64,000 bases of DNA, from NCBI GenBank assembly GCA_950295325.1, contig OX485803.1, forward strand, positions 53,211,554 through 53,275,553, given 5' to 3'. Origin of the DNA: Polytrichum commune (taxonomy: Eukaryota; Streptophyta; Polytrichopsida; Polytrichales; Polytrichaceae). Within the stretch, counting starts at the first letter, position 1. Every line of letters starts with the position of its first letter. The position numbers were made by a program, and so were the translations under genes. The notes below the pieces were generated by a model that saw only the letters and a list, made by a program, of their open reading frames with translations, was not told the DNA's origin and did not search any database. Of the stretch, positions 35,745 to 46,900 are shown piece by piece.

Positions 35745-36250
35745 ACGTCTAGGTTGTTCACTAATGTAAACAATACATGGACAAAGAGGAGAACACTCGT
35801 TAGTCGTCCAGGAGGGCCCTGCTGTTCGGACCAGCGCCTGTCCACATACAACCGACGACGAAATCAGAAATCCGAGAACGCCACATGCATTTACGAACGC
35901 GCGTTCGTGACCTCAGTAACTTCTCCATGTACATCCGGCGGCCTTCGAGATCCCTCAAATGAGAGCACCCTGAGGAATATCGGTTTTGTAGGTCAAAGTA
36001 CCATGTTGACTTAGGAACCTGCGCGATATACTATCACAAGAGAACACTTGTCCATACGCACAAAATTAGCAAATCTGCAGATGATGCCTGAATCAACTCC
36101 AACAATATTTTGAACACTGAGCACCTCCATATTGTGAATTTGATTATGTTGACTTTTGCGTACCTACCCATTTACGAACGGACGTTCGTAAATGGGTGCG
36201 ACCCCGTGTTCACATCCTTCACGGACGAGCGATGAGCATATTTTTCTTGC
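35745..36250 (+). repeat. Duplicate of the exon-intron region at 59510-60120
   Basis: The sequence GAGGGCCCTGCTGTTCGGAC then CAGCGCC corresponds to GAGGGACCTGCTGCTCGGTC then CAGCGCC at 59533. Next come a palindrome at both sites, ACATCC(G/A)G(C/T)GGCCTT(C/G), GTTTTGTAGG, GACTATCAC-type sequence, and the CATT(T/C)(A/G)CGAACG palindrome followed by TGCGACCC. Order and spacing are similar. It appears to be a fragment of a second copy of the large gene's 3' half. Confidence 0.6.
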
Positions 36251-36966
36251 TATTCTGTGTTCGTAAATTACTGCCATACTGATGTGCATGAATGAAGATG
36301 TGTTGCTGGATGCGTAGACAATAATGACATGTATTTACGAACGAACGTTCGTAAATTCCCGACCATCAGGTAACAATAGATACGGGTCAAATAAGTATGT
36401 ATGATCCTCGAAGGCATATTTACGAACGCACGTTCGTAAATGACTGTCATGGATTAAGTGCATGTGACTAACCATATGAGTACCTCAATCCAGAACATGC
36501 TCTCATGTGGGATTTACGAACGCACGTTCGTAAATTACCGACCAACAGGTACCAATAGACAAGGGTCAAATATGTATGTATGAAACTCGAAGGCATATTT
36601 ACGAACGCACGTTCGTAAATAAATGCCATGGATGATGTGCATGTGACTATCCATGAGTAGCTCAATCCAAAACATGATCTCCTGTGGGATTTACGAACGC
36701 ACGTTCGTAAATTACCGACCATCAGGTACCAATAGATAAGGGTCAAATATGTCTGCATGGTCCTCGAAGGCATATTTACGAACGCACGTTCGTAAATAAC
36801 TGAGATGGATTACGTGCATGTGACTATCCATATGAGTAGCCCAATCCAGAACATGCTCTCATGTGGAATTTACGAACGCGCGTTCGTAAATCCTTGCCAT
36901 GTCCAGGTCCGAATCGTTTGTCTAAACCTGAAGCTCTTCATCTTTACGAACGTGCGTTCATAAAGT
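35886..36966. repeat. Cluster 1 of the 22-bp palindrome, with a 178-bp tandem array
   Basis: Ten copies of TTTACGAACG-NN-CGTTCGTAAA, with the central two bases varying, start near 35887, 36172, 36332, 36418, 36512, 36598, 36690, 36775, 36868 and 36943. From about 36320 to 36860 they sit in a tandem repeat of about 178 bp carrying two palindromes per unit; the interval between equivalent copies at 36512 and 36690 is 178. The spacers share phrases such as GGTACCAATAGA, GGGTCAAATATGT and GCATGTGACTA(T/A)CCAT. The palindrome is better conserved than its spacers. Confidence 0.85.
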
Positions 36967-37495
36967 TCCGGTATTTACGGCGGTATATGCGGTAGGTACA
37001 GCCTGTACTGTACCTGGGTGGTGTAGGGTTGGCGCACACGAAATGGCTTGAGCGCGTTCGGTGAGGTCTGTAGAGCGCACACTTGCATGTGCCGCTGAAA
37101 AGAGCTTTGTTGTGGGGGGAAGAGCTTTAAGTACTTCACCCCGCTGGTTCAAAATCCCTTGGATGCTCTTTAAAAAGCAGATTCCCGCCGCCTTCTTTGA
37201 CCTAACAATCTCCCATTCCATCCATGCGGAATTATATAAATAGCATTGTCATGTATGGAACATGCCTTGCATGCACGCCAACATATTGAAAATATATAAA
37301 TCGGTTGCACACCTTAGTTGTGACCAAGGTCTCATCGAAATATATGTATATACGTATATATATATATATATATACACATAATGTCTAAATATGGAGATGG
37401 TTAACATTGAATATTTAATGATTTGCGACTAAGGTATGAAGTCCAAGTTAATTGACAATTGATGCCTAATAAAGTTATGAATGTCGAAGTCATAG

Positions 37496-37534
<39 letters not shown>

Positions 37535-39135
37535 CAATGAGGTCAGAGTGGCTAAGAAACATGTTGCGGACGCCCCTAAAATTATAGGTATCATATGTTT
37601 CACATCAAAAAATGACCGTAATATGGTCACCAAGTGCATGAATACAACTAAAAAATCGGGTTAATCCATAATGGCTTGCACTAGGGTAGATTGAGGACAC
37701 TATGAACTAATTATACCTAATAATATATGTAAGTTAGGTCTTCTTTCAAATGGTATCTAGGTGTGAAAATAAGGAATTAAAATGGCATGAGTAGGAAGGA
37801 TTAATCAATTTGTAATGCTGCATAGTATGATAGCATAATGATCATTGAGACTTGAAACCATACTAGCTACCGTAACGTTGAATCATAGTTATAATTATTA
37901 TGTGTTTGACGTCCTATTGGAAATTGAATTTTCGTCCACTTGTTGTAAGGGTACGGATACACATTGGTTAAATGTTTATTAGATCATTGGTGATATTTAT
38001 AGTGGAATGCATTGTTCGATTGTTAGTTTAAGTTGACACATGATTAAATGAGTTGAGGTCCTATTGGAAATAGACTTTTAGGGTTTGGGGAAATGCACTA
38101 TTAATTTGGAATGGTGCATACAATAGTATGTACTTACAATTAATATATGTTTTGCATCCTATGAGAAGGACGTGCATCATCATAGCTTAAAGTGTTGATA
38201 TAAATTGAAGTCTTAAGACATGCATGTTATTATAATAAGATCGTGGATTGTGTGATGAAATTTCACTCAGAACTATTAAGGTGAAAGTGGGAATATTTGA
38301 AATTTCACTTATCACTTAAACCAAAGTTTTATCTCAAATCTATTAATTTGGAATGTGAAATTGACAATTGCCATCATTATCAATTATTATAGTTGTTATG
38401 AACGGAATTAAGCATTCTCCATCCAACCAACATTGGTAGACCAATTTGACCTGCCCTCAGAAAACAACATGGCCACATATAAGAAAGGTTGGTAAGATAA
38501 AAAGATGCAGGGATGTAGGGTTTAGGGTTTGCGGTTAGGGTTTAGGGTAAGGGTTTGGGGGTAGGGTTTAGGGGTTTAGGGTTTGTGAAAGTTGTGTATG
38601 TGGTATTTGGGTTTAGGTTTTAGATTGTTACTAGGATACATTACACACACAAACAATATTGACTCCTCAAAAACCCTTGTAATTGCATTAACTTCATTCA
38701 TCGCAAGCTCGTAGTTGATGCTAGCAAAATAGTTGACCACTCCAGAAATGCATTAGTTCAAGCTAACACCTAATATTAGAACTTGAATTGACATCCTATC
38801 GTATAGCAACTCTGTGCAATCTCATATTATTATGAATTCTTTTTTGCATGTAATATTTATTTGAGGAACCATCGAATTAATTGAAAGATATCTAGCTCTT
38901 ACATAAACTATATTTTAAAACACCATATATATATCTTTGGGGGTGGATTCTACATTGACAACCTAGGGAGTGACATGCATTGTTTATTACGAATTAACTG
39001 AGCATATTTTCCTAAAATATGTTTACAAGGAATCCAAATGTAGAGGTACTAAGGAAATAAAACGAGTAAAATTCATGTATTTGAACTAAGCTTGTCAAGT
39101 TAATGCCTTAAACGCGTCCATTACATATAAATATG
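36967..39135. other. AT-rich spacer of element B with microsatellites, no gene seen
   Basis: No supported coding frame in 2.2 kb. It contains (TA)n tracts at about 37345-37375 and 37494-37515, the latter running into (CA)n to 37535, plus the interstitial telomere repeat listed separately. Confidence 0.5.
38515..38592 (+). repeat. Interstitial telomere-type repeat (TTTAGGG, degenerate)
   Basis: About ten imperfect units of GGGTTTA/GGGTTTG in one block. It matches the plant telomere repeat and may be a double-strand-break repair scar or an old insertion. Confidence 0.75.
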
Positions 39136-39175
39136 TCAAAGCATGAGAATAACATGAAGGGTTCCAATATACAAC

Positions 39176-39250
39176 CATCTCCCATCTCCCATCGCATCCC
39201 ATCCCATCCCATCCCTTCCCATCACCTCCCATACCATCCCATCCCATCTC
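39176..39250 (+). repeat. (CCCAT)n microsatellite
   Basis: Runs of CATCCCATCC / CATCTCCCATC just upstream of the inferred 5' end of the large gene; it may form part of its promoter. Confidence 0.7.
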
Positions 39251-39359
39251 TCTCCCAACCCTAGCCAGTGGAGTTGTGCCACGTGGCAGGTGCTGGGAAA
39301 CCCTAGCGGCGCACCTACCTCCCCGCGCCCCTTCCTCTTCTCCTCATTTGTCATTTCGA

Positions 39360-40163
39360 GGAGAGGAGGAGCGGAGCGTTTAGAGAGCGAAGCTCTTGCT
39401 TTTTTTAGTCTTGAAGTTTTAAATTAGTTTTGTTGCAAGTTTTGAGAGATTTCAGATTGAGAGCTTGTGTGAAAGCTTTTGAGTTTGTGAAAGCTTGTGA
39501 GTTTGTGAAAGCTTTCAGTGTGAGAGTTTGTGAGTTTCAAAAGCTTGAGTGCTTGAGTAGGAAAGCTTCAGAGTTTCGGATTGAGAGCTTGAGGGTGATC
39601 TTTAGAAGCTTGAGAGTTTAAGGAAGCTTCAGAGTTGAAGCTTGAGAGTTTAATGAAGCTTCAGAAGTGAAGCTTGAGAGTTTAGGGAAGCTTCAGAAGT
39701 GAAGCTTGAGAGTTTAGGGAAGCTTGAGAGTTTAGGGTTTGCTTAAGAGTTCAGAAGCTTGAGAGCTACAAGGTTGTGAGTTTTGTGTACATAGGAGTAT
39801 ACTAGGGTTTGTATATAAGCTGTGAAGGCTTGAGGTCTGCATTAGAGAGTTATCTGAGTGTGCATTTGAAAGGCAATTGAATGTGCAGTTGTGAGGATTT
39901 CTGGGATTTTCAGAAAGAGAAGAAGCAGGGATTGCAGTGTGCAGCATTTCAATGTAATTTGTTATCCTTTCCAACTCCTCTCACATTCTGAAAATGTTGC
40001 TTCTTGAATTCAATTTCTTTTGTTACATGCAATGTGAACTATCACTCTTTTCTTCATGTTTCATTCTGCATCTCATTCTGCATCTCAATTGCTTTATGAT
40101 TGAAGAATTGCATCATTCTGACCAAAATTTTGCAGGCACGGCTGCAAGCAGAGTAGCTAATAA
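39360..40163 (+). other. Inferred 5' untranslated exons of the large gene
   Basis: This stretch has no long coding frame but has exon-like signals. An imperfect array of AGCTTGAGAGTTTAGGGA-type repeats runs at 39440-39770. TTTTGCAG at 40127-40134 is a possible acceptor, followed by a small exon (40135-40163) and a strong GTGAGT donor at 40164. Transcript data would be needed to confirm it. Confidence 0.35.
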
Positions 40164-40925
40164 GTGAGTTATATACATATACGTATATATACATATACGT
40201 ATATATACGTATTCGTATATACACGAATACATATATGTACGGACAGGGGATCCCAAAACCATCACATATACGAACGCTCGTTCGTAAATGGACATACACT
40301 GCATACCACCTCCATTTACGAACGCTCGTTCGTAAATGGACATACACTGCATACCGAACCTCCATTTACGAACGTGCGTTCGTAAATACGCACTCCACGT
40401 TCTTTGAAATGATCTATATTTACGAACGCACGTTCGTAAATATACTCAAAATATCACTCAGAAGGAACCTTAACTTAAATATGAACCTCTATGAATATCT
40501 AAAGAACAAATACAATTTTGCGAACACCAATAAGACAAATCACATGTACTTACGAAAGATAAATCAACCAAATATCCGAAAAGATAGACCAAATGGACAT
40601 ACTTATGAACGCACGTTCGTAAATGAATCCAAACCTATAAAACCTATATCTTTTACGAACGATCGTTCGTAAAAATAACCAAATATATTACAAACACATT
40701 CATGACGAGTAGTCTCTTTGATCTTCATATCTTTTACGAACGCTCGTTCGTAAACTCAATACTAAAAATTTATATGATCTTGCAACCCCTCATTTACGAG
40801 CGAACGTTCGTAAATATAATTACATCAATTGCAAAGACGCATTAACACTGCGTAGTCTGTGGGATATGCATGTCACTTACGAACGTTCGTTCGTAAAGTC
40901 ACTAATTGTTTATATTCTGTTGCAG
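40164..40925 (+). repeat. Inferred leader intron carrying palindrome cluster 2
   Basis: GTGAGT at 40164 and a CTGTTGCAG acceptor at 40917-40925 bound 762 bp. It holds nine copies of the 22-bp palindrome, near 40268, 40315, 40365, 40420, 40601, 40651, 40732, 40791 and 40876, plus a (TA/CG)-rich tract at 40170-40235. The acceptor lies directly before the ATG of the large gene. Confidence 0.5.
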
Positions 40926-43900
40926 ATGGCAAGATCAAGCAGAAGCGCCATTGAGATGTTCGCGGTGAAGGTCGATGGCCTCCCAGAGTTGGTGTTAGAC
41001 GATAACGGCAACGACAACTATGTCCCCAAGGAAGACTTCATGGGGGAGTGGACGGCACTGCCAGAGAAGATCGGGGACGGCCTCTTCTGCATGCGCTTCA
41101 CCTACGAGCTGGAGACAAGACCGGACCAGCCCGAACAGTGGGTTCAAATGAAGACGTGGGAGATAGAGTCCATAGAGGCCCAGGGGGAGTATGTAATTCT
41201 GGACATGAAGAACAAGAAGGATCATATCAACCTCTTGTTGCATTTTCAAAAAAATACCTTCTCCTACCAATACGCCACCAATAACGTAGCGGAAGATGCC
41301 AAGCACTTCGACCTGGACGGCCTCTTCTCCAAATATGCGTTGAGCCCATACTGGACTGCAAGGAAATTGACCGCCCTTGCATTGAACATCTCCAAATACA
41401 ACAGTGTGGTCACTGAGGCAAACAAGAAGAAGAAGAGCCCCAGGAAACCATCCACATCAGGGGCAGGAGGATCTAGAAGTGCACCCAGGCCTGTGCCTTC
41501 CGCTAGCAGGGCGACGGAGGGCCCCAGTAGACACTCCACGCCATCGAAGAGGACAAGGGAGGAGATGGAGAAATCGGGAGTAACGGAGACCGCAGAGGTG
41601 ACCTCGCCTGTCGTAATGCCCACCCCCTTGAAAAAGGGTGAGAACCCTGACGCTGTGAAGGCCATGAGGATCCTTCGAGACTTCAACAACTACTCGAAGG
41701 ATTGCTGGCCCATGGGACGCCACTTCACATTCAACGTGGACTGCTTCAAGTGCGAGATGTCCCCCAACAAATGGGTGGTTCGCTCTCGCGAAAGCGGTGG
41801 TGTGAAGTGGCAGATAAATAATCTAATGAACAACGTCAAGTGGGACAGGCAGACCGTCTGCGTCATGCCGAAGGGGCTGACATCCCGTCCGACGGAGAAG
41901 GACTGGCCACGGATCCAGAATGGAGAGTTCTGGATCATAGACGGCCAACACAGCTTGGAGGCGTCCCAAATAATTCTCAAGGACGACAACTTCCAGCATG
42001 AGCTGAAGGAGGACTTGCGCTACTGGAAGGCGTTCTTGGTGTGGTCGGACGATTGGGACAAGCTGCGGAAGATATCCACCTTCCTCAACTCCGGCAACAA
42101 AATCAAGGCCTTCGAGGCGTCGTGGGCAGCCAACATAGTGGCTGCAAGGGACGTCTGGGTCGCCCACGGGTGCCCCCCTAAAGAAAGGGAGAACGCGAAG
42201 ACGCCGTCTCCACAATGGAAGGTGAGTTTACGAACGAACGTTCGTAAATATCTTTGACATTCAAATTTTCAAGTTCTTTGACATTCAAACTTACGAACGT
42301 GCGTTCGTATTTTGTGCGTTACTGATGTTTTTCTTGCTGCAGGCATTCTGCGACGCGATGGTGGACAAGTTCTCCTCCATCGACATGAAGTCTACAACAA
42401 CCAAGTCTGTCTTGGAGCTCAAGGGTGAGCTCCGCCTCATCTGTTGCAACAGGGACACTTGGGAGTTGTGGACACAATTTTTTGATGCGCACAGCTCGGG
42501 CGATCTGGTCAACCCCGACACCGAGGAGAAGTACAGCGCGGAGAAGACCGGGGAGGCCCCTCCACTACTGAGGGAGTTCTTCAGGTCCCTTCAAGGGTTA
42601 ACAGAGTCCGAGTTGCAGAGGTGCGCGGTGCATCTTCTTGGGAACACTGTGGGAAGAACCATCCCATACCCGAAGATATTTTTGAAGAGGCCAAGACACA
42701 AGCCCGGCACGTATTCCATCAAGGAATGGTGCGAACACCGCAAGCTGAAGACTGCTGCAATGAGGGAGTTGAGCGCCCTAATACCAGAGTACGCACTCAT
42801 CCTAGCCGACGGGGACATTAATTGGGCCAGCTGGAAGATGTTCAAGGTCGACTACAACATCTCCGGACCCTCAATGCGTTGTCTTGTCAAGGAGCACGCC
42901 TCCATTTTGAAGCAGAAGGGGAACAAGAGGACAAAGAAAACCGAGACGGATCCCCAGGTGTCGCGCACCTCTCCATGAGGAGTGCCCGAAACACCATGGG
43001 CACAAGGGGGACCCCGGAGTGACACCCGGGACTTGTGGCGCCATTGGTGAGAGGGCCCAAGTGATCCTAGTGTGGGTGAGGGCCCCGAGCGTTGGGAACG
43101 CCTCCCATCCACTGAGACTAGGAAGCATGAGGGTAAGGCCATGAGCTATGCGTAGCTCATAGCATGGTGATTCTAGAATGCTCAAGATCACCTCAATCGG
43201 AGGTGTGAGCTAGGAGTTATGGCCATTTGAGTGGGGCGCTGTCCCGGGACAGCGCCCTGGTGCAGCAGTGCCTGGGAGTGACTCCCGGGACTGCCAAGGT
43301 TCAAAGAGGCATAACGTCCTCATAACTTGCCCAAACGGGGCAAGTGAGGAGTCCATCGGCATCTACGTGAAGCGTAGATGAAGATGGAGTGGTTGGTTGT
43401 TATGATCAGACATCATACAAGGAAGTTATGATGGTCTGAAGCTGCTGGGGGGGTTCTAGGCCCAGCAGCTAAAGGAAAATGTCCACTTGGCCCCAACTCT
43501 TGGTAGAGAGACAAGAGGTTGGTTGACGGTGGGGTAGGGGCCCCGCGTGAAGTCCTAGAGGCTTATATGGGTGAGGTGGTGTGGCCTCACCCACCCGAGG
43601 CCGAACGGCACGGCCTCCATGGGCATTGGCCCATTGTGAGGCCATAGTTGCCTAGTATGGTTCGGGTTGTTGTAGTGTTGCTCCGGCAACGCGATGATCA
43701 ACATAGGATTGGACTTCCATGGATGGAAGTCCACATTGGGGAAATGGGTTACCGATTAAGGGGTGAGTCCCGAAAGCAAAGTAGGAGGGTTGGTTCCCTC
43801 CTATGAACTATTGGTCCGGGGTAAGAGGAGCTATCCATTAGCATGGCGGAATGCGAATGGTTAGCGCTCGTAACCTTTGCTAGAAACGAAAATGGGCAAG

Positions 43901-46900
43901 ATGGTCAAGGAGGGCTAGCAAGGGTTGCGACACGTGGTATCAGAGCAGGGTTCCAATATTTGAGCTAGCACTTTGAGGGAAGCATGGCTATCATATAAGC
44001 GGGTTATGATGGTGACCCGGGGTTTCCAAAAGGTTGTGAGGCTCAAATTGGAACAAAGATCATGTGTAAATGGAATTTGACCATACCATTGGTTCTAATG
44101 ATAATGGTGGGCATGAGGGTGGATTCAGTAAGGAAAATGGTGGAGTCCTTTGAAAGGGCTCCCGCAAACCTCAAAAAAACATTTGGGGCCTAGAATACCG
44201 AAAGCACCCAAAAGCTTGGAGGGCATTAATGTTGGATTGAAATTCCAATTCGAAATGCTTGGAAGGTATTGATTTTGGAATGAATTTGGTGCTAATGAGG
44301 CACCCGGGGCCTCTTAAGGCCTATGTGCGCTATTCAAACGCACAAATGAAGGATACACCTAAAACGGACGAACTTTCTAAGAAATGCATCCTTTTAGGTG
44401 GGGTTTTAATAGCGGGTGGTGGATGCCTTGTTTAAGTCCCCAAGGCTTCTTGAGAACATGGTGGGGACCATCAAGTTTGCAAGAGCATTGAAGCCGATGG
44501 TCCCAAAGAGAAGTTTGGCGGCGCATCACCACAAGTGGCTTTAGCAAAAGTAGGTCCCAAAGAAATGAGTGCAAATTGTTTGGTCCATTTTACTTAGGCA
44601 AAACATGTTGGTGCCGCGGACGGAATGTTGAAAGGTGGCTTTATGCTTCCAAAGCAAATCATACTTGTGCCGCGGATGGAATGTTGGGAGGTGGGTTTGT
44701 CCTACCAAGGCAATTCATGTTTGTGCCGCGGACGGAGTGTGGGAAGGTGGCTTTGTGCTACCAAGGCAAAACATGTTTGTTTTGCGGACAAACTATTAGA
44801 AATTGGTTTTGTGGCACCAAACCAATTTGTCCCGCGGACGAAATGTTTGAAGTTGGCTTTGCGGACCAAGCCAAGCCAAGTTACGGAGGACCAAATGTAA
44901 GACGATGGCATTGTGGCCAAGGCTAGTAGCCTTAAGCCGAGGCCAAGTCTTTTGTACCTTGAGGCTCAAATGAATGGGAGATATGTCTCATGAGTTGACA
45001 AAGAGGCAACGGACTCTTTCATGAGCCCAAAGCTCACAAGGGAGTTGGGGCTTGCCAATTGATAGAGCGGGCAAGCCCACCAAGGCGCGGTTTGAAAAGG
45101 GCGATCCGCATGAGACAAAGGAGCCCGCGATGCATGTAACCTTTCAATGTGGGACATTGGTTTTTTGTCAAAATTTCACACCATGTGAAATAGATGAAAT
45201 GCATGTCATTGTGAAGGCCGCCTCTTTGAAACTCACATGATAGATGTGAGGTGCAAGCCGGTGTGCTTGCGGTGCATTATGATGTGTCATAATGGCAAAG
45301 AATTGAAGTTCAAATTGACAAGGACTCCTATGGTAGGAGGATCTAAGTTGAATTTGGTTTTAATGGACCAAATGAAAAATAGAAAGCATAATGGTCGTGG
45401 TTCAATTGGAGCAACTCCAAGGAACGTATGGGGAGGCTAGGAAAGATGGGCCTCCCCCAAACAACATTGGTGTGATGTTGGTGAGATACAAGGATGTATT
45501 CACCAATGTGTTGCCCAAAAAAATTACCGCCAAGGAGTGAAAAAAAAACTTTGCTCAATGAGAGATTGAGCTCTTGAGGTATGTGGTGACAAAGGAAGTT
45601 GGTGGACGAACATGAAGAATGTCAAGGCAATCCAAAAGGAGAATTGGCCCTTGATTCAAAAAGGGCTTAGGTCATTTGTTGGCCTAGCCAATTAGTACCA
45701 CCACTTCATTCGAGAGTTTTCTAAGGTTGCTAGGACCTTATTCAACTTATTGAGGAAAATGGCTATCCCAAGAGTGGGATGAGCCTTGTCACCAAGCCTT
45801 TGGGGGGCTCAAAAACAAGTTCTCTTCGCCGCCCGTGCTTAAGTTCGCGGACTTTGACAAACCTTTTGAGGTGCATACGGGGGCGAGTGACTTTAGCATT
45901 GGCGGATGTTGAGGCAAAATGGATGACCATTGCACATAAGAGCATGAAGCTCAATGGTTGTCCGACCTTGTCCAACTTATGCAAGAAATGACTATCCCAA
46001 AAGTGGGTTGAGCCTTGCCACCAAGTCTTTAAGGAGCTTAAGACCAAGTTTTCTTCGCCGCCCGTGCTCAAAGTTTGCGAAATTTGACAAACCTTTTGAG
46101 GTGCATACGGGGGCGAGTAAGTTTACCATTGGCGGATGTGTGATCCAAGATGGATGCCCATTACATATGGGAGCATTAAGCTTAAAGGTTGTCAAACCTT
46201 GTGCGACTTGTGAAAGAAATGGCTATCTCAAGAGTGGGATGAGCCTTGCCCCGAAGTCTTTGGGGAGCTTAATACAAAGTTGTCTTTGCCACCCGTGTTC
46301 AAGTTCGCGGAGCTTGACAAACATTTTGAGGTGCATACCGGGGGGCGAGTGACTTTGCCATTGGCGGATGGTTAATGTAAGATGGATGGCCATTGCATAT
46401 GAGAGTGTTAAGCTTGATGGTTATCCGACCTTATCCGACTTGTGGAAGAAATGGCTATCCCAAGAGTGGGATGAGCCTTACCACCAAGTCTTTGGGGAGC
46501 TTGAGAGCAAGTGTTCTTAGACGCCCGTGCTCAAGTTCGCGGAGCTTGACAAACCTTTTGAGGTGCATACGGGGGCGAGTAACTTTGCCAATGGTGGATT
46601 ATGTGTAATTGGATGGCCATTGCATATGCGAGCATGAAGCTCGATGGTTGTCAAAGAAGACAACCAACTCATGACAAAGAACTTCTTTGCCGTAGTGCAT
46701 TGCTTGAAGATGTGGCGACACTATTTGGGGTCGCACAAAGCAAAGGTCTATATGGACAATGTGTCCTAAAAGAATTTTGACATTCAAGCGCAAGTGAGTG
46801 CCAAGTCATTACGGTGGCATGATAGTTTGGCGCTTATGAAGGTGGATTTGATCCACAAACCGGACCATCGAAATGTGGTGCCGGATGCGCGAAGTAGACC

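Noticed and set aside
35886-36966. CRISPR array (regular short palindromic repeats)
   Set aside because: Repeats are regular only because they sit in a 178-bp tandem duplication. Spacers are themselves repeated, the repeats also occur singly in introns, and the genome is eukaryotic.
40054-40385. Frames of repeated YERAFVN/TNARS-type peptides
   Set aside because: They are simply translations of the 22-bp palindrome in different frames and are not proteins.
40866-40925. Upstream ATG at 40866 as start of the large gene
   Set aside because: The added residues are a translated palindrome, and CTGTTGCAG directly before ATG 40926 looks like a splice acceptor.
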